From NCBI RefSeq assembly GCF_014697125.1, contig NZ_JACJRG010000020.1, forward strand, positions 1 to 64,000: a stretch of DNA of 64,000 nucleotides, read 5' to 3'. The position numbers and the translations under genes were made by a program. Positions 16,967 to 25,272 of this stretch are shown here, piece by piece (position 1 is the first letter of the stretch; the number at the start of each line of letters is the position of its first letter). The notes under the pieces were generated by a model that saw only the letters and a program-made list of their open reading frames with translations, had not been told where the DNA came from and ran no database searches. The DNA comes from Anabaena minutissima FACHB-250 (GTDB taxonomy: Bacteria > Cyanobacteriota > Cyanobacteriia > Cyanobacteriales > Nostocaceae).

Positions 16967-18997
16967 ATGAGCCAAAAAGTCATATTAGGTTCGCGGAATG
17001 TTGCCATTGTCGGCCCTTATTTAAGTGGAAAAACAACATTATTAGAAAGCTTGTTATTTGTCACAGGAGCGATTTCTCGCAAAGGCAGCGTTAAGGATGG
17101 TAACACAATCGGTGATAGTGCAGCAGAAGCACGTGATCGCCGGATGAGTGTAGAAGTTACTGCCGCTAGCACAGAGTACAATGACACTCGTTTTACTTTT
17201 ATTGACTGTCCAGGAAGTATAGAATTTGCTCAAGAGACTTATAACGCTTTAATTGGGGTTGATGCAGCCATTGTCATCTGCGAACCTATCCGTGACCGAG
17301 TCCTCACGCTTGCGCCTCTATTTAAATTCCTAGACGATTGGGAAATACCCCATTTGGTCTTTGTTAATAAAATGGATCGGGCAAATATCAACGTTCTGGA
17401 AACATTACATGCCCTCAAAGCGGTTTCTAGTCGTCCATTAGTAGCCCATCAATACCCCATCATGCAAGGGGAACAGCTAACAGGCTTCATTGATATGGTG
17501 AGCGAACAAGCCTATCAATATCATCCAGGCGCACCAGCAGACCCCATTCCTTTCCCCGAACATTTAAAAGCAGAAGAACATACAGCCAGAGCCGAAATGC
17601 TCGAAGCTTTAGCCAATTTTGATGATCATTTACTCGAAGAACTTTTAGAAGATATCGAACCACCCCAAGAAGAAATTCTCACAGATTTAAAAATGGAATT
17701 AGGGGCAGATTTGGTAGTCCCCGTCTTCTTTGGTGTCGCCGAACAAGATTATGGTGTAAGACCACTATTAGATGCACTGCTACGGGAAGCACCAGCACCA
17801 GAAGCCACCGCAGAACGCCGCCTTCAAGGGAATAAACCCAGCAATACACCCATAGCCCAGGTTTTGAAAACCTATTACACTCCCCAAGGTGGTAAACTCT
17901 CCCTCGTGCGGATTTGGCAAGGTAAATTAACCGATGGGATTGTCCTCAACGGTGTCCGTACTGGCGGTATTTATCGCCTCATGGGACAACAGCAGCAGTC
18001 AGTCAATGAAGTTGCGGCTGGTGAAATTGTGGCCTTGAGCCGATTAGAAGGGATTAAAACCGGGGATATTATCTCTACAGAACAGGGGTTAGCATTACCC
18101 AAACCTGACCCATTAGAACCAGTGTATGCCCTCGCCATTACTCCAGAAAAGCGCAACGATGAAGTGAAATTGAGTGCCGCTATTACTAAGTTATTAGAAG
18201 AAGACCCCTCTTTGACTTGGGAACAGCACGGCGACACCCACGAAGTAATTTTGTGGGGACAAGGTGAAATTCATTTGCAAGTCGCCTTAGATAGACTGCG
18301 GCGCAAATATAACTTGCCCATGTCTACTCATCTGCCACAAGTACCTTATAAAGAAACCATCCGTAAACCTGTCAACTCAGTACATGGACGCTACAAACAT
18401 CAAAGCGGCGGTCATGGGCAATTTGGGGATGTTTTCCTAGATATTAAACCGTTACCCCGTGGCGAAGGCTTTAACTTCAAGGAAACTATCGTTGGTGGTG
18501 TAGTTCCCAAACAATACATTCCCGGCGTAGAAATGGGAGTGCGGGAATTCCTCACCCATGGGCCTTTGGGTTTCCCAATTGTAGATGTGGCGGTGACATT
18601 AACCAATGGTTCATATCACAACGTTGATAGTTCCGAACAAGCCTTTAAGCAAGCGGCGCGGTTAGCCATGCAAACAGGCGTACCCCAGGCGCAACCCACC
18701 CTCCTAGAACCAATTTTGCGGTTACAAGTAACCACACCCAGCGAATTTACCTCTAAGGTGCTGCAATTGCTGAGTGGTCGCAGGGGTCAGATTTTGGGCT
18801 ATGAAGGTAGAAACGACTGGCAAGGCTGGGATAATATTTCTGCTTATTTGCCACAGGCCGAGATGCAAGACTTTATTGTAGAGCTGCGATCGCTCACTCT
18901 CGGCGTTGGTTCTTTCCACTGGGAATATGACCACCTGCAAGAAGTACCAGAAAAGCTGGCTGAACGTGTGCTTGCTAGCAACGGTAATGGCAAATAG
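16967..18997 (+). CDS. Elongation factor G-like GTPase (second EF-G type)
   Basis: This is a translational GTPase of 676 residues. G-domain motifs are GPYLSGKTT (residues 16-24), the switch II element DCPGSIEF and NKMD. Domains II-V follow, ending with the domain V segment LSGRRGQILGYEGRNDWQGW. The sequence differs from canonical EF-G: the P-loop is not AHVDAGKTT, and the gene is not in a str operon with rpsL, rpsG and tuf. Similar second EF-G genes occur across cyanobacteria. Their job may be ribosome recycling, stress translation or something else; the sequence does not decide. A strong ribosome site and a leader hairpin precede it, and a good terminator follows. Confidence 0.88.
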   Translation: MSQKVILGSRNVAIVGPYLSGKTTLLESLLFVTGAISRKGSVKDGNTIGDSAAEARDRRMSVEVTAASTEYNDTRFTFIDCPGSIEFAQETYNALIGVDAAIVICEPIRDRVLTLAPLFKFLDDWEIPHLVFVNKMDRANINVLETLHALKAVSSRPLVAHQYPIMQGEQLTGFIDMVSEQAYQYHPGAPADPIPFPEHLKAEEHTARAEMLEALANFDDHLLEELLEDIEPPQEEILTDLKMELGADLVVPVFFGVAEQDYGVRPLLDALLREAPAPEATAERRLQGNKPSNTPIAQVLKTYYTPQGGKLSLVRIWQGKLTDGIVLNGVRTGGIYRLMGQQQQSVNEVAAGEIVALSRLEGIKTGDIISTEQGLALPKPDPLEPVYALAITPEKRNDEVKLSAAITKLLEEDPSLTWEQHGDTHEVILWGQGEIHLQVALDRLRRKYNLPMSTHLPQVPYKETIRKPVNSVHGRYKHQSGGHGQFGDVFLDIKPLPRGEGFNFKETIVGGVVPKQYIPGVEMGVREFLTHGPLGFPIVDVAVTLTNGSYHNVDSSEQAFKQAARLAMQTGVPQAQPTLLEPILRLQVTTPSEFTSKVLQLLSGRRGQILGYEGRNDWQGWDNISAYLPQAEMQDFIVELRSLTLGVGSFHWEYDHLQEVPEKLAERVLASNGNGK

Positions 18998-19032
18998 TCT
19001 TAAGTTCAAAAATGTCTCCTCTATTCAGAATC

Positions 19033-19065
19033 TTGGAGTGGCAATAATTGTCACTCCAATTTCTT
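19033..19065 (+). terminator. Intrinsic terminator after the EF-G paralogue
   Basis: TTGGAGTG pairs with CACTCCAA and the stem is extended inside by GCAA/TTGT, giving about 12 pairs with a 3-base loop. It is followed by TTTCTTGTT. It lies 36 bases past the stop codon. Confidence 0.75.
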
Positions 19066-19121
19066 GTTGACAATACTAGACTAGAGAATATACAGATTAT
19101 TTATTGAAATTGCGATCGCTC

Positions 19122-19721
19122 ATGGCAATCTCATTATTAGAACAGCCAACAGAAGAAAAATTCGTCACTGTTCATGGCATTTCTTGGGAACAGTTCCAAA
19201 TCATCGCCGCACAACTAGAAGATAACCGAGAAGTTAGACTAACTTATTTAGCAGGGGTAATGGAAATTATGTCTCCCGTTGGAGATAAACACGAGTACGT
19301 GAAAACAACTCTCGGTTATTTACTCGAAGTTTATATGAGGGAAAAAGGTATCCGCTTCTACGGTCGTGGTGGTTTTACCTTGGAAGAACCAGGGTATGCT
19401 TCTGGTACACCGGATGAATCTTACTGCATTGGGAGTAATAAAGAAACACCCGACATTGTAATTGAAGTTATCGTCACCAGTGGAACTATTAATAGGAAAG
19501 ATTTATACAAGCCCAAGAGAATACCCGAAGTTTGGTTCTGGAAAGCTAATCAAATTCAAATATTCTGTCTGAATGAGCAGGGAGAATATGAAGAAGTCAA
19601 CCGGAGTAGATTTTTCCCAGATTTAGACCCAGCTTTGCTGCTGCATTATATTTCTATGCCTGACCAATATGATGCTGTGCAGGAATTTATTCAAATTATT
19701 AGAAATAACCTAAGTTACTAA
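19122..19721 (+). CDS. Uma2-family (DUF820) protein, tandem copy 1
   Basis: This is a 199-residue protein of the Uma2 family, a PD-(D/E)XK nuclease-like fold present in many copies in cyanobacteria, with unknown cellular role. Family features are the early RLTYLAGVMEIMSP strand, the acidic pair in TPDIVIEVIVTSG and the ending KRIPEVWFWKANQIQIF. I take the ATG at 19122; an in-frame TTG at 19104 is also possible. The stop codon overlaps the next Uma2 gene by one base, so the two are co-transcribed. They are different enough in sequence to be old duplicates. Confidence 0.8.
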   Translation: MAISLLEQPTEEKFVTVHGISWEQFQIIAAQLEDNREVRLTYLAGVMEIMSPVGDKHEYVKTTLGYLLEVYMREKGIRFYGRGGFTLEEPGYASGTPDESYCIGSNKETPDIVIEVIVTSGTINRKDLYKPKRIPEVWFWKANQIQIFCLNEQGEYEEVNRSRFFPDLDPALLLHYISMPDQYDAVQEFIQIIRNNLSY

Positions 19722-20362
19722 TGGTAACACTTCAATTCAGACAATTAAGTGTACCGCCAGGACATAGAGTAATACTCCACAATCTTAGCTGGCAAGAATT
19801 TGAGGCAATTCTCACCGAACTAGGCGACCATCGTGCAACTCGGTTGGCTTACATTCAGGGAACTTTGGAGATAAGAATGCCATTACCGAAGCATGAGGTA
19901 GCCAAGGTCATCATTGGTGATATGGTAAAAATTCTCTTGGAAGAATTACAAGTTGATTGTGAATCCTTTGGCTCAACCACCTTTAAACGTGAAGATATGA
20001 GTTTTGGTGTAGAGCCTGATGATTCTTTCTATATTAAAAATCATGCTCGGATGATTGGGAAAGAACGTATAGACCTAACAGTTGACCCACCACCCGACTT
20101 AGTAATTGAAGTTGATATCACCTCTAAAACTCAACTTGCAGCCTACGAAGCCTTAAAAGTCCCTGAACTTTGGCGATATGAAAAAGGCAGACTCCAAATA
20201 AACATCCTTCAAGATGGCAAATATATTGAGTCAGAAATTAGTCCAACTTTTCCCAACTTGCCAATTGTGGAAGCAATTTCTCAATTCTATGAACAAAGCC
20301 AAACTATAGGGAGAAGTCCAACACTCAGGTCATTTAGGAAGTGGGTAAGAGCGCAAATGTAG
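19721..20362 (+). CDS. Uma2-family (DUF820) protein, tandem copy 2
   Basis: This is a 213-residue Uma2-family protein. The key blocks are RLAYIQGTLEIRMP, the acidic PPPDLVIEVDITSKTQ (nuclease-like D and E) and LKVPELWRYEKGRLQI. It starts within the last base of copy 1 (TAATG), which indicates translational coupling. The two neighbours may form a heteromeric pair, but that is only a guess. There is no transposase beside them, and the function of the family remains unproven. Confidence 0.8.
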   Translation: MVTLQFRQLSVPPGHRVILHNLSWQEFEAILTELGDHRATRLAYIQGTLEIRMPLPKHEVAKVIIGDMVKILLEELQVDCESFGSTTFKREDMSFGVEPDDSFYIKNHARMIGKERIDLTVDPPPDLVIEVDITSKTQLAAYEALKVPELWRYEKGRLQINILQDGKYIESEISPTFPNLPIVEAISQFYEQSQTIGRSPTLRSFRKWVRAQM

Positions 20363-20405
20363 CCAAAAAGTTCATTTTGCGCCTGGAGCGTGAGCTGATT
20401 AAAAC

Positions 20406-20912
20406 CTATCCCGGAAGTTGCTTTTTCAAAGCCTTCAACCCAGCCCAACGATTATCAACAGAATCTTCTTCACTTTCAATAGCAGTGCTAAGAATACCTG
20501 GACATTTTAAATCACATAACTGACGCTGAGGCAAAGCCAAACACATCTGCTCATACAACCATTCACTGGGATAAAAATAACCATTAGGTGATAAAGTCTC
20601 TAGCAAATCTTCTATAGCCACTTCCCTTTCTAAAGGCAAGTCTTTCTCTTGATTTACCGCCTCATCTAACCAGATAACTTCTTGAGCATTCACCACTAAA
20701 CGGTGATTGTACTGTTGTAAGCAGCGATTACAGGTACAAGTAATAATAGTTTCTACCTGAGCTGACACATCCAAATAATTGCCATGATGCTGCACACAGA
20801 CGTGGCCGCGCACTGGTGTCAGCGTTTCTAGCCCAGGCAGAAATTCTTTAACTTGAACTTCCTCTGTCCGCTCCGGGGCTTTAGTTAGCTGCGGAATAAA
20901 AATTGCGTCCAT
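20406..20912 (-). CDS. DUF177 (YceD-like) protein
   Basis: This is a 168-residue protein of the DUF177/YceD group, which in other bacteria is tied to 23S rRNA or ribosomal protein L32 metabolism. Two cysteine pairs, CTCNRC (near residue 56) and CDLKC (near residue 140), could bind a metal. In cyanobacteria it usually follows the rpmH-rnpA-yidC-jag block, as it does here, 114 bases after khpB. It converges with the Uma2 pair. The molecular role is inferred from the family. Confidence 0.8.
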   Translation of the reverse strand: MDAIFIPQLTKAPERTEEVQVKEFLPGLETLTPVRGHVCVQHHGNYLDVSAQVETIITCTCNRCLQQYNHRLVVNAQEVIWLDEAVNQEKDLPLEREVAIEDLLETLSPNGYFYPSEWLYEQMCLALPQRQLCDLKCPGILSTAIESEEDSVDNRWAGLKALKKQLPG

Positions 20913-21026
20913 AGGATTGGTAAAACATCATCACGAAAATGTATGTTGATCATCAGCAATACTGCTGACAATCCATATATAGTTTAGCCTTTAGCAAGAA
21001 CGAATATTCTGTACTGGTTGAGATGT

Positions 21027-21545
21027 TCAGGATTCAACCCCTGCCGGACGGACAACCAAATGACGATGGGGTTCTTTGCCACGACTAAAGGTTTCTAAAT
21101 CGCCCATATCTTGGAAGAAGGTATGCACCAACCGCCGTTCCGCAGAACTCAGTGATTTAATTTCCACTTCTTGCCCTGTGGAGCGCACTTGCTCGGCTGC
21201 TGCTTCGGCTATTGCTTGAATTTCAGCTTGTCTTTTAACTCGATACCCATTCAATTCCACCGTGTAGGAAGCTTGTTCTTCTTCGGGTTGATTGAGGTTA
21301 AGGGTAGAATTCGCCAAATACTGAATTGCATCTAGCACAGAACCATCAGCACCAATTAGGGTCTGAATTTGCTCTGGGGTCAAGCTGGTTTCATCTATTG
21401 TCAACCAGTAACTATCTATTGCTGGGGCATCTTCTTCTGGAGAATGGGGAGCTTCTACACTACCTCTAATCTCAGATGACATCCCAGTGAGTTCCAGCAG
21501 TGATTTTAGCCACTGCTGACCTCGCTGCATGGGAATATTGCTCAT
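21027..21545 (-). CDS. khpB: RNA-binding protein KhpB/Jag
   Basis: This is a 172-residue single-stranded nucleic-acid binding protein. A KH-like domain covers about residues 45-110 (ETSLTPEQIQTLIGADGSVL). The C-terminal R3H domain includes SAERRLVHTFFQD and ends near KEPHRHLVV. It starts 3 bases after the yidC stop, the classical Jag position. In Firmicutes this protein helps control cell-wall and division genes through small RNAs; the cyanobacterial role is not established. The long N-terminal jag_N domain of some relatives is absent here. Confidence 0.88.
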   Translation of the reverse strand: MSNIPMQRGQQWLKSLLELTGMSSEIRGSVEAPHSPEEDAPAIDSYWLTIDETSLTPEQIQTLIGADGSVLDAIQYLANSTLNLNQPEEEQASYTVELNGYRVKRQAEIQAIAEAAAEQVRSTGQEVEIKSLSSAERRLVHTFFQDMGDLETFSRGKEPHRHLVVRPAGVES

Positions 21546-21548
21546 CTA

Positions 21549-22691
21549 TTAACCTGTGGTCTTTTTCTTGGAACTTTTTGGCTCAAAAGGCAATGTTTTT
21601 TGTTCTGCCGCTACTTGTTTTTCCTGAGTTTCTACAATTTTTTGTAGTTCCTCTGGTAAGGGTTCGCGAGAGAGGATGTAAGTTTGCAGGGTTTGGAAAA
21701 CGTTCCCAATCACCATATACATCAATACCCCAGCAGGTAACGGGAAGAAAAAGAACATCCCAGAAAAGATGACAGGGGTAATTTTGTTGACGGTTTCTTG
21801 TTGTGGATTGCCACCACTGGAGTTCTGCCCGGAAAGTATTTGGCTAACGTAAAGGCTGACCCCAAAAAAGAGAATCATCGCCACAATATCCCAGTGGACT
21901 ACACCATCTGGGTCTACTGCTCCAACTCTCCCCAAAGCATCAATAAACAGGAATCCTTTATCGGCTGCCAATCCAGGAATTGTACCTTGAATTGTGACAT
22001 CACCTGGCTGTAAGGCTTCTATATTGCCTTCGGTGTCAATTTTGATCCTATCTTCCCCTTTGGTAATTTTCCATTCAGGGATTAACTTGGTTTCTGGGTG
22101 TTCTGCCAGTAATACCGGGAATGGTTTACCTTCAAGGGTCTGGTATTGAATCTTAGTTTGTTCACCTACTGCTAATTTGTTGCCACTAGGGATAATAGCC
22201 GCAACTTTAACGTGTTCTTGATCAGCAACATAAATGTTCTGAGGAGCAGTAGCAAAGGCTTGGGGTTGAATTTGTTCGATTTGTTCAGAAGGAACGATTT
22301 GCAGGTTAACAGAATAGTTAACTCCAGCAAACGGCGAACCCCGCAAGGTGGCAAACAAAGCCAACAGGACTGGCATTTGCAACAGAAGCGGCAAACATCC
22401 CGCCAAGGGGTTGCCAAATTCCTTCTGCACGTTCATCAGTTCTTCCTGCTGTTTTTGCTGGTCGTCCTTGTAACGTTCTTTAACTTCCGCCATCCGCTTT
22501 TGCATCAGAGGTTGTACAACTCGCATCCGCCGCATACTGCGAATTGAACCAGCACTCAGGGGGTAGAGCGCGAAGCGGATTATCAATGTCAAGGCAACGA
22601 TCGCCAATCCATAGCTAGGTACAATGCTGTAGAACAAGTCTATGATTGGCAGCATTACGTTGTTTGAGAGAAACCCGATACCAAAATCCAT
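21549..22691 (-). CDS. yidC: Membrane protein insertase YidC/Oxa1/Alb3
   Basis: YidC inserts membrane proteins, including photosynthetic ones, into the plasma and thylakoid membranes. The 380-residue product has the hydrophobic N-terminal helix pair, the conserved RFALYPLSAGSIRSMRRMRVVQPL segment (in parts), the cytoplasmic charged loop RMAEVKERYKDDQQ and the helix region NPLAGCLPLLLQMPVLLALF. A roughly 120-residue insert (about residues 130-250) separates the helices, as in cyanobacterial members. The C-terminal tail is basic (KSSKKKTTG). It is the central gene of the rpmH-rnpA-PH-yidC-khpB block and abuts khpB. Confidence 0.93.
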   Translation of the reverse strand: MDFGIGFLSNNVMLPIIDLFYSIVPSYGLAIVALTLIIRFALYPLSAGSIRSMRRMRVVQPLMQKRMAEVKERYKDDQQKQQEELMNVQKEFGNPLAGCLPLLLQMPVLLALFATLRGSPFAGVNYSVNLQIVPSEQIEQIQPQAFATAPQNIYVADQEHVKVAAIIPSGNKLAVGEQTKIQYQTLEGKPFPVLLAEHPETKLIPEWKITKGEDRIKIDTEGNIEALQPGDVTIQGTIPGLAADKGFLFIDALGRVGAVDPDGVVHWDIVAMILFFGVSLYVSQILSGQNSSGGNPQQETVNKITPVIFSGMFFFFPLPAGVLMYMVIGNVFQTLQTYILSREPLPEELQKIVETQEKQVAAEQKTLPFEPKSSKKKTTG

Positions 22692-22915
22692 TATTCTGAA
22701 TTCAACCTGAGGTACTGTAAATTGATCTGAATCTAATTTATCTAAATAGTGATGACTATGCGACTATCCTCTGCTACGGATAGCCGCACAACGCCAAAAA
22801 TGGGAGTCGCAGTAGGCAGTGGGGAGTAGTCTGTAGACTTTGTTAAGTGGAATATGGGAAATTTTTTGTTTTATATCAGCAAATTGGATATTCCCTACTT
22901 CCTACTCCCTATTTC
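22692..22915. repeat. Spacer with TAGGGAGTAGGAAG-type heptamers
   Basis: The 224 bases between the PH-domain gene and yidC hold degenerate heptamers (CTACTTCCTACTCCCTATTTC near 22893-22915, split here) plus a second GGGGAGTAG patch near 22820. The stop codon of the PH-domain gene lies in the array edge. Confidence 0.55.
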
Positions 22916-23299
22916 CTACTTAGCTGTGTATTGAGGATTTTTAGCCGCAACTTTTTCATTGATGTAGTCATAAGCTTCGCGGAAGTTGGGAATTGCCCGC
23001 ATTTCCAGACGACTACCATTTCTTAAAGTCACTACCATATCACCCCAAATTCCTAGACCACGGGGAACTTTGACAATTTTGACAACTTCTGCATAAATTA
23101 CGTCAGTGCGATCGCGTCCCATCCAACCACCCATGACAGATATTCTGCGATCGGTAATGCGGTAACGCAACCACAAGGCTCTAACTATTGCACCAACTGT
23201 CAGTGGTATACCTATAACAGTGAAGCCAATCAGGATATTTAAAATCAAGTCCCCGATGTGGGGGCCACCTTCATAATAAATTTCTTCACGAATGCCCAT
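22916..23299 (-). CDS. Membrane PH-domain (bPH2) protein
   Basis: This is a 127-residue protein with a hydrophobic N-terminal region (about residues 15-45) and the sequence YRITDRRISVMGGWMGRDRTDVIYAEVVKI, which marks a bacterial PH domain. It overlaps the end of rnpA by 14 bases and precedes yidC, an order kept in many cyanobacteria, so a link with membrane protein insertion is likely but unproven. Its last codons and TAG stop run into a short-repeat array. Confidence 0.8.
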   Translation of the reverse strand: MGIREEIYYEGGPHIGDLILNILIGFTVIGIPLTVGAIVRALWLRYRITDRRISVMGGWMGRDRTDVIYAEVVKIVKVPRGLGIWGDMVVTLRNGSRLEMRAIPNFREAYDYINEKVAAKNPQYTAK

Positions 23300-23708
23300 T
23301 TAATACCTCAGTTTGTGCCAACAACTGCTCTAATTCTTGCAGAAATTGTTGGCTTCCGCACTCAGATTCTGCTGCTGCTGGTTTGACAATTAACACCAAT
23401 TTCCATCCTGGTGCTATTTTTGGCAGTAATTGCTGCAACGCTGCCGCAATCTGACGTTTAATTCGGTTACGCACCACGGCTTTTTTACTGACTTTGGTGC
23501 TAACTGAGATGCCAATTTTTGTACTGGTGAAATTTTCACAGTCAGTGTTTATGGGATTTTTAGGGGCAGTATCCAAAGAAGACTCTTTGGCAGATGACGG
23601 TTTTAAAGCTCTCAAAGTTAAATGGGAGCTATATCGCCGCATTCCTTCCCGGAAAACTGCCTGAAAATCTCGGCGGGATTTTAGTCGATTTGCTTTTGGC
23701 AATGCCAC
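23286..23708 (-). CDS. rnpA: Ribonuclease P protein component
   Basis: RnpA is the protein part of RNase P, which trims the 5' end of tRNA precursors. The 140-residue product has MALPKANRLKSRRDFQAVF at the start and the family RNR core near residue 80 (KKAVVRNRIKRQIAAALQQL). An insert of about 25 residues (PSSAKESSLDTAPKNPINTD region) lies before the ISVSTKV strand and makes it longer than the E. coli protein (119). The start is GTG at 23708, 26 bases after rpmH. The adjoining rpmH confirms the call. Confidence 0.92.
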   Translation of the reverse strand: MALPKANRLKSRRDFQAVFREGMRRYSSHLTLRALKPSSAKESSLDTAPKNPINTDCENFTSTKIGISVSTKVSKKAVVRNRIKRQIAAALQQLLPKIAPGWKLVLIVKPAAAESECGSQQFLQELEQLLAQTEVLNGHS

Positions 23709-23734
23709 AGCTGTTCTTTATCGCTGAAAATACC

Positions 23735-23869
23735 CTACACGCTCAGACGATGCCGTCCTCTCTTTCTTCTAGCTCTAATGACGTTTCTGCCGTCTGGTGT
23801 CTGCATTCTGGCACGAAAGCCAGAGGTTCTTTTTCTCTTGCGGTTAGTCCCACCCAGTGTTCTCTGCAT
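23735..23869 (-). CDS. rpmH: 50S ribosomal protein L34
   Basis: This short gene of 44 codons encodes L34. It reads MQRTLGGTNRKRKRTSGFRA, then a basic tail ending RKRGRHRLSV, as expected for a cyanobacterial L34. The ATG follows AAGGAGAAC, a good ribosome site. It heads the rpmH-rnpA-PH-yidC-khpB operon. Confidence 0.95.
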   Translation of the reverse strand: MQRTLGGTNRKRKRTSGFRARMQTPDGRNVIRARRKRGRHRLSV

Positions 23870-24046
23870 ACTGTTCTCCTTTTAGGCGATTTTTATAAAA
23901 AGTCACAATCTAAAAATATATCATTGTTGAGAGTCAATAGTCCAGAGTACACGTTTTAGAGTCCATAGCTAAAAATTAAAGTAGGGTGGAGAGGGGACAG
24001 GGGAGAAAAGAGATTAACTATTTCCCAATGCCCAATCCCCAAAGAC

Positions 24047-24559
24047 TCAACTAATAGTCACAATCCAAGATCCCAGGTAACGGAGTAACGGTAAGTCCCC
24101 TGGTGAGAGAACTTGGCAGTTGAAATAAAACGTACCGCCAAAGGTTGGATTTCTGACGCCAGAAAACACTAAATCCACTCTGCTACCTGCTGGCACTGGT
24201 TCTTCAGGAAAAATTTCAATTAAACCGCTTTCTTTGTTCCATTTCGCTTCAGATAGGGGTACTTTTTTACCCTTGACTCTGACTTCAATCTTTTTAGGAT
24301 CAAAACTGCCTTTGTAATAGTTAGGATAAGTAACAGCAAATTGAGCAACGGCCAATTTCATGTTTTGGGCAGGAATCCTAAATATGTATCTATCTATACC
24401 GTCAGTTTGTCCGCCAAAATCTAACCGAAAGGGCAGCTGATTTTCCCGTTTAATCCCGCTAAACAGTACGAACCCTTGACCTCCTTGTGCCAATACAATA
24501 GCGGGTAAACTAGTTAGTACACAGCCAGTCAAAGCTAAAACGGAAAGTAAACGGCGCAT
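24047..24559 (-). CDS. DUF2808 exported protein
   Basis: This is a 170-residue protein with a Sec signal (MRRLLSVLALTGCVLTSLPA, then IVLAQ) and a beta-rich mature part containing RYIFRIPAQNMKLAVAQFAV, PNYYKGSFDPKKIEVRVKG and FSGVRNPTFGGTFYFNCQ. These match the cyanobacterial DUF2808 family of secreted proteins with unknown job. A strong GGAGG ribosome site precedes the ATG. It is separated from rpmH by about 180 bases. Confidence 0.75.
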   Translation of the reverse strand: MRRLLSVLALTGCVLTSLPAIVLAQGGQGFVLFSGIKRENQLPFRLDFGGQTDGIDRYIFRIPAQNMKLAVAQFAVTYPNYYKGSFDPKKIEVRVKGKKVPLSEAKWNKESGLIEIFPEEPVPAGSRVDLVFSGVRNPTFGGTFYFNCQVLSPGDLPLLRYLGSWIVTIS

Positions 24560-25272
24560 AATGTAACTCCTCCACCAAAAATTATGTCTGTAATTTGAGT
24601 TTTTATAACTAAAACTTTACTGTTGGCTTGCTGACAAGAGACGTGATGTAGCGATAAAAAGTGCCTTATGTACCGACTTTTTTGTCTGTCCTTTGCCTTT
24701 TAACCTTCGTCTTCTGCCATTAGCTTGGTCAAATTTGCGCTAAATATAAACACTGTTAACATTTGATTGTGTTGCTAAATATGTATAAGTGTATCGTAAT
24801 TTAGGCTTTTCGTTATAAAAATTGAGCGTTGTAATTAGCGATCGCCTGTTAAGTTGGGAGAGAGCGTAAAAAATAGGCTGGTATCTCATCAATTATCATT
24901 AAACAACCATTGGGGAACTCTCAAGCTAAAAAATCAAAGAATTGGTTTGAATATTACAAGATGTAATCAAAAATATAAACAAAAATTTTAGATCCCTAAA
25001 AAATACTAAAGACATAGATAGAAAATAGAGTATTAAAATTAAGATTTGCAATAAGTAAAGCAATTGGCAGTTATCAGTAAAAGTAAGACTTGTAGGAATC
25101 AAAGTGAAGCTTCGTCTGTCGTAAAGCAAGAAGAAACGGAAAAGTTCAAGGTTCTATCTAAACGAAAAAGCCATCACTCATGCTTCAAAGCAGTAGCTAT
25201 GAGTTGATTACATAGCTAATTGCAACAGTGGCATATTCGGCAGAGGTTAGGTATTTATCTCCAGGAGATTTC
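24560..25272. other. Long spacer between DUF2808 and pntAA
   Basis: This 713-base region is AT-rich and has no convincing gene; a 67-codon minus frame at 24926-25129 has no ribosome site and no known motif. One HIP1 octamer occurs near 24839. The pntAA promoter should be near its right end. I see no clear structured RNA. Confidence 0.4.

Noticed and set aside
20341..20523. 60-codon plus frame over the DUF177 gene end
   Set aside because: It is antisense to the DUF177 gene and has no ribosome site.
24926..25129. 67-codon minus frame before pntAA
   Set aside because: Leu/Ile/Phe-rich because of AT-rich DNA; no ribosome site, no neighbour link.
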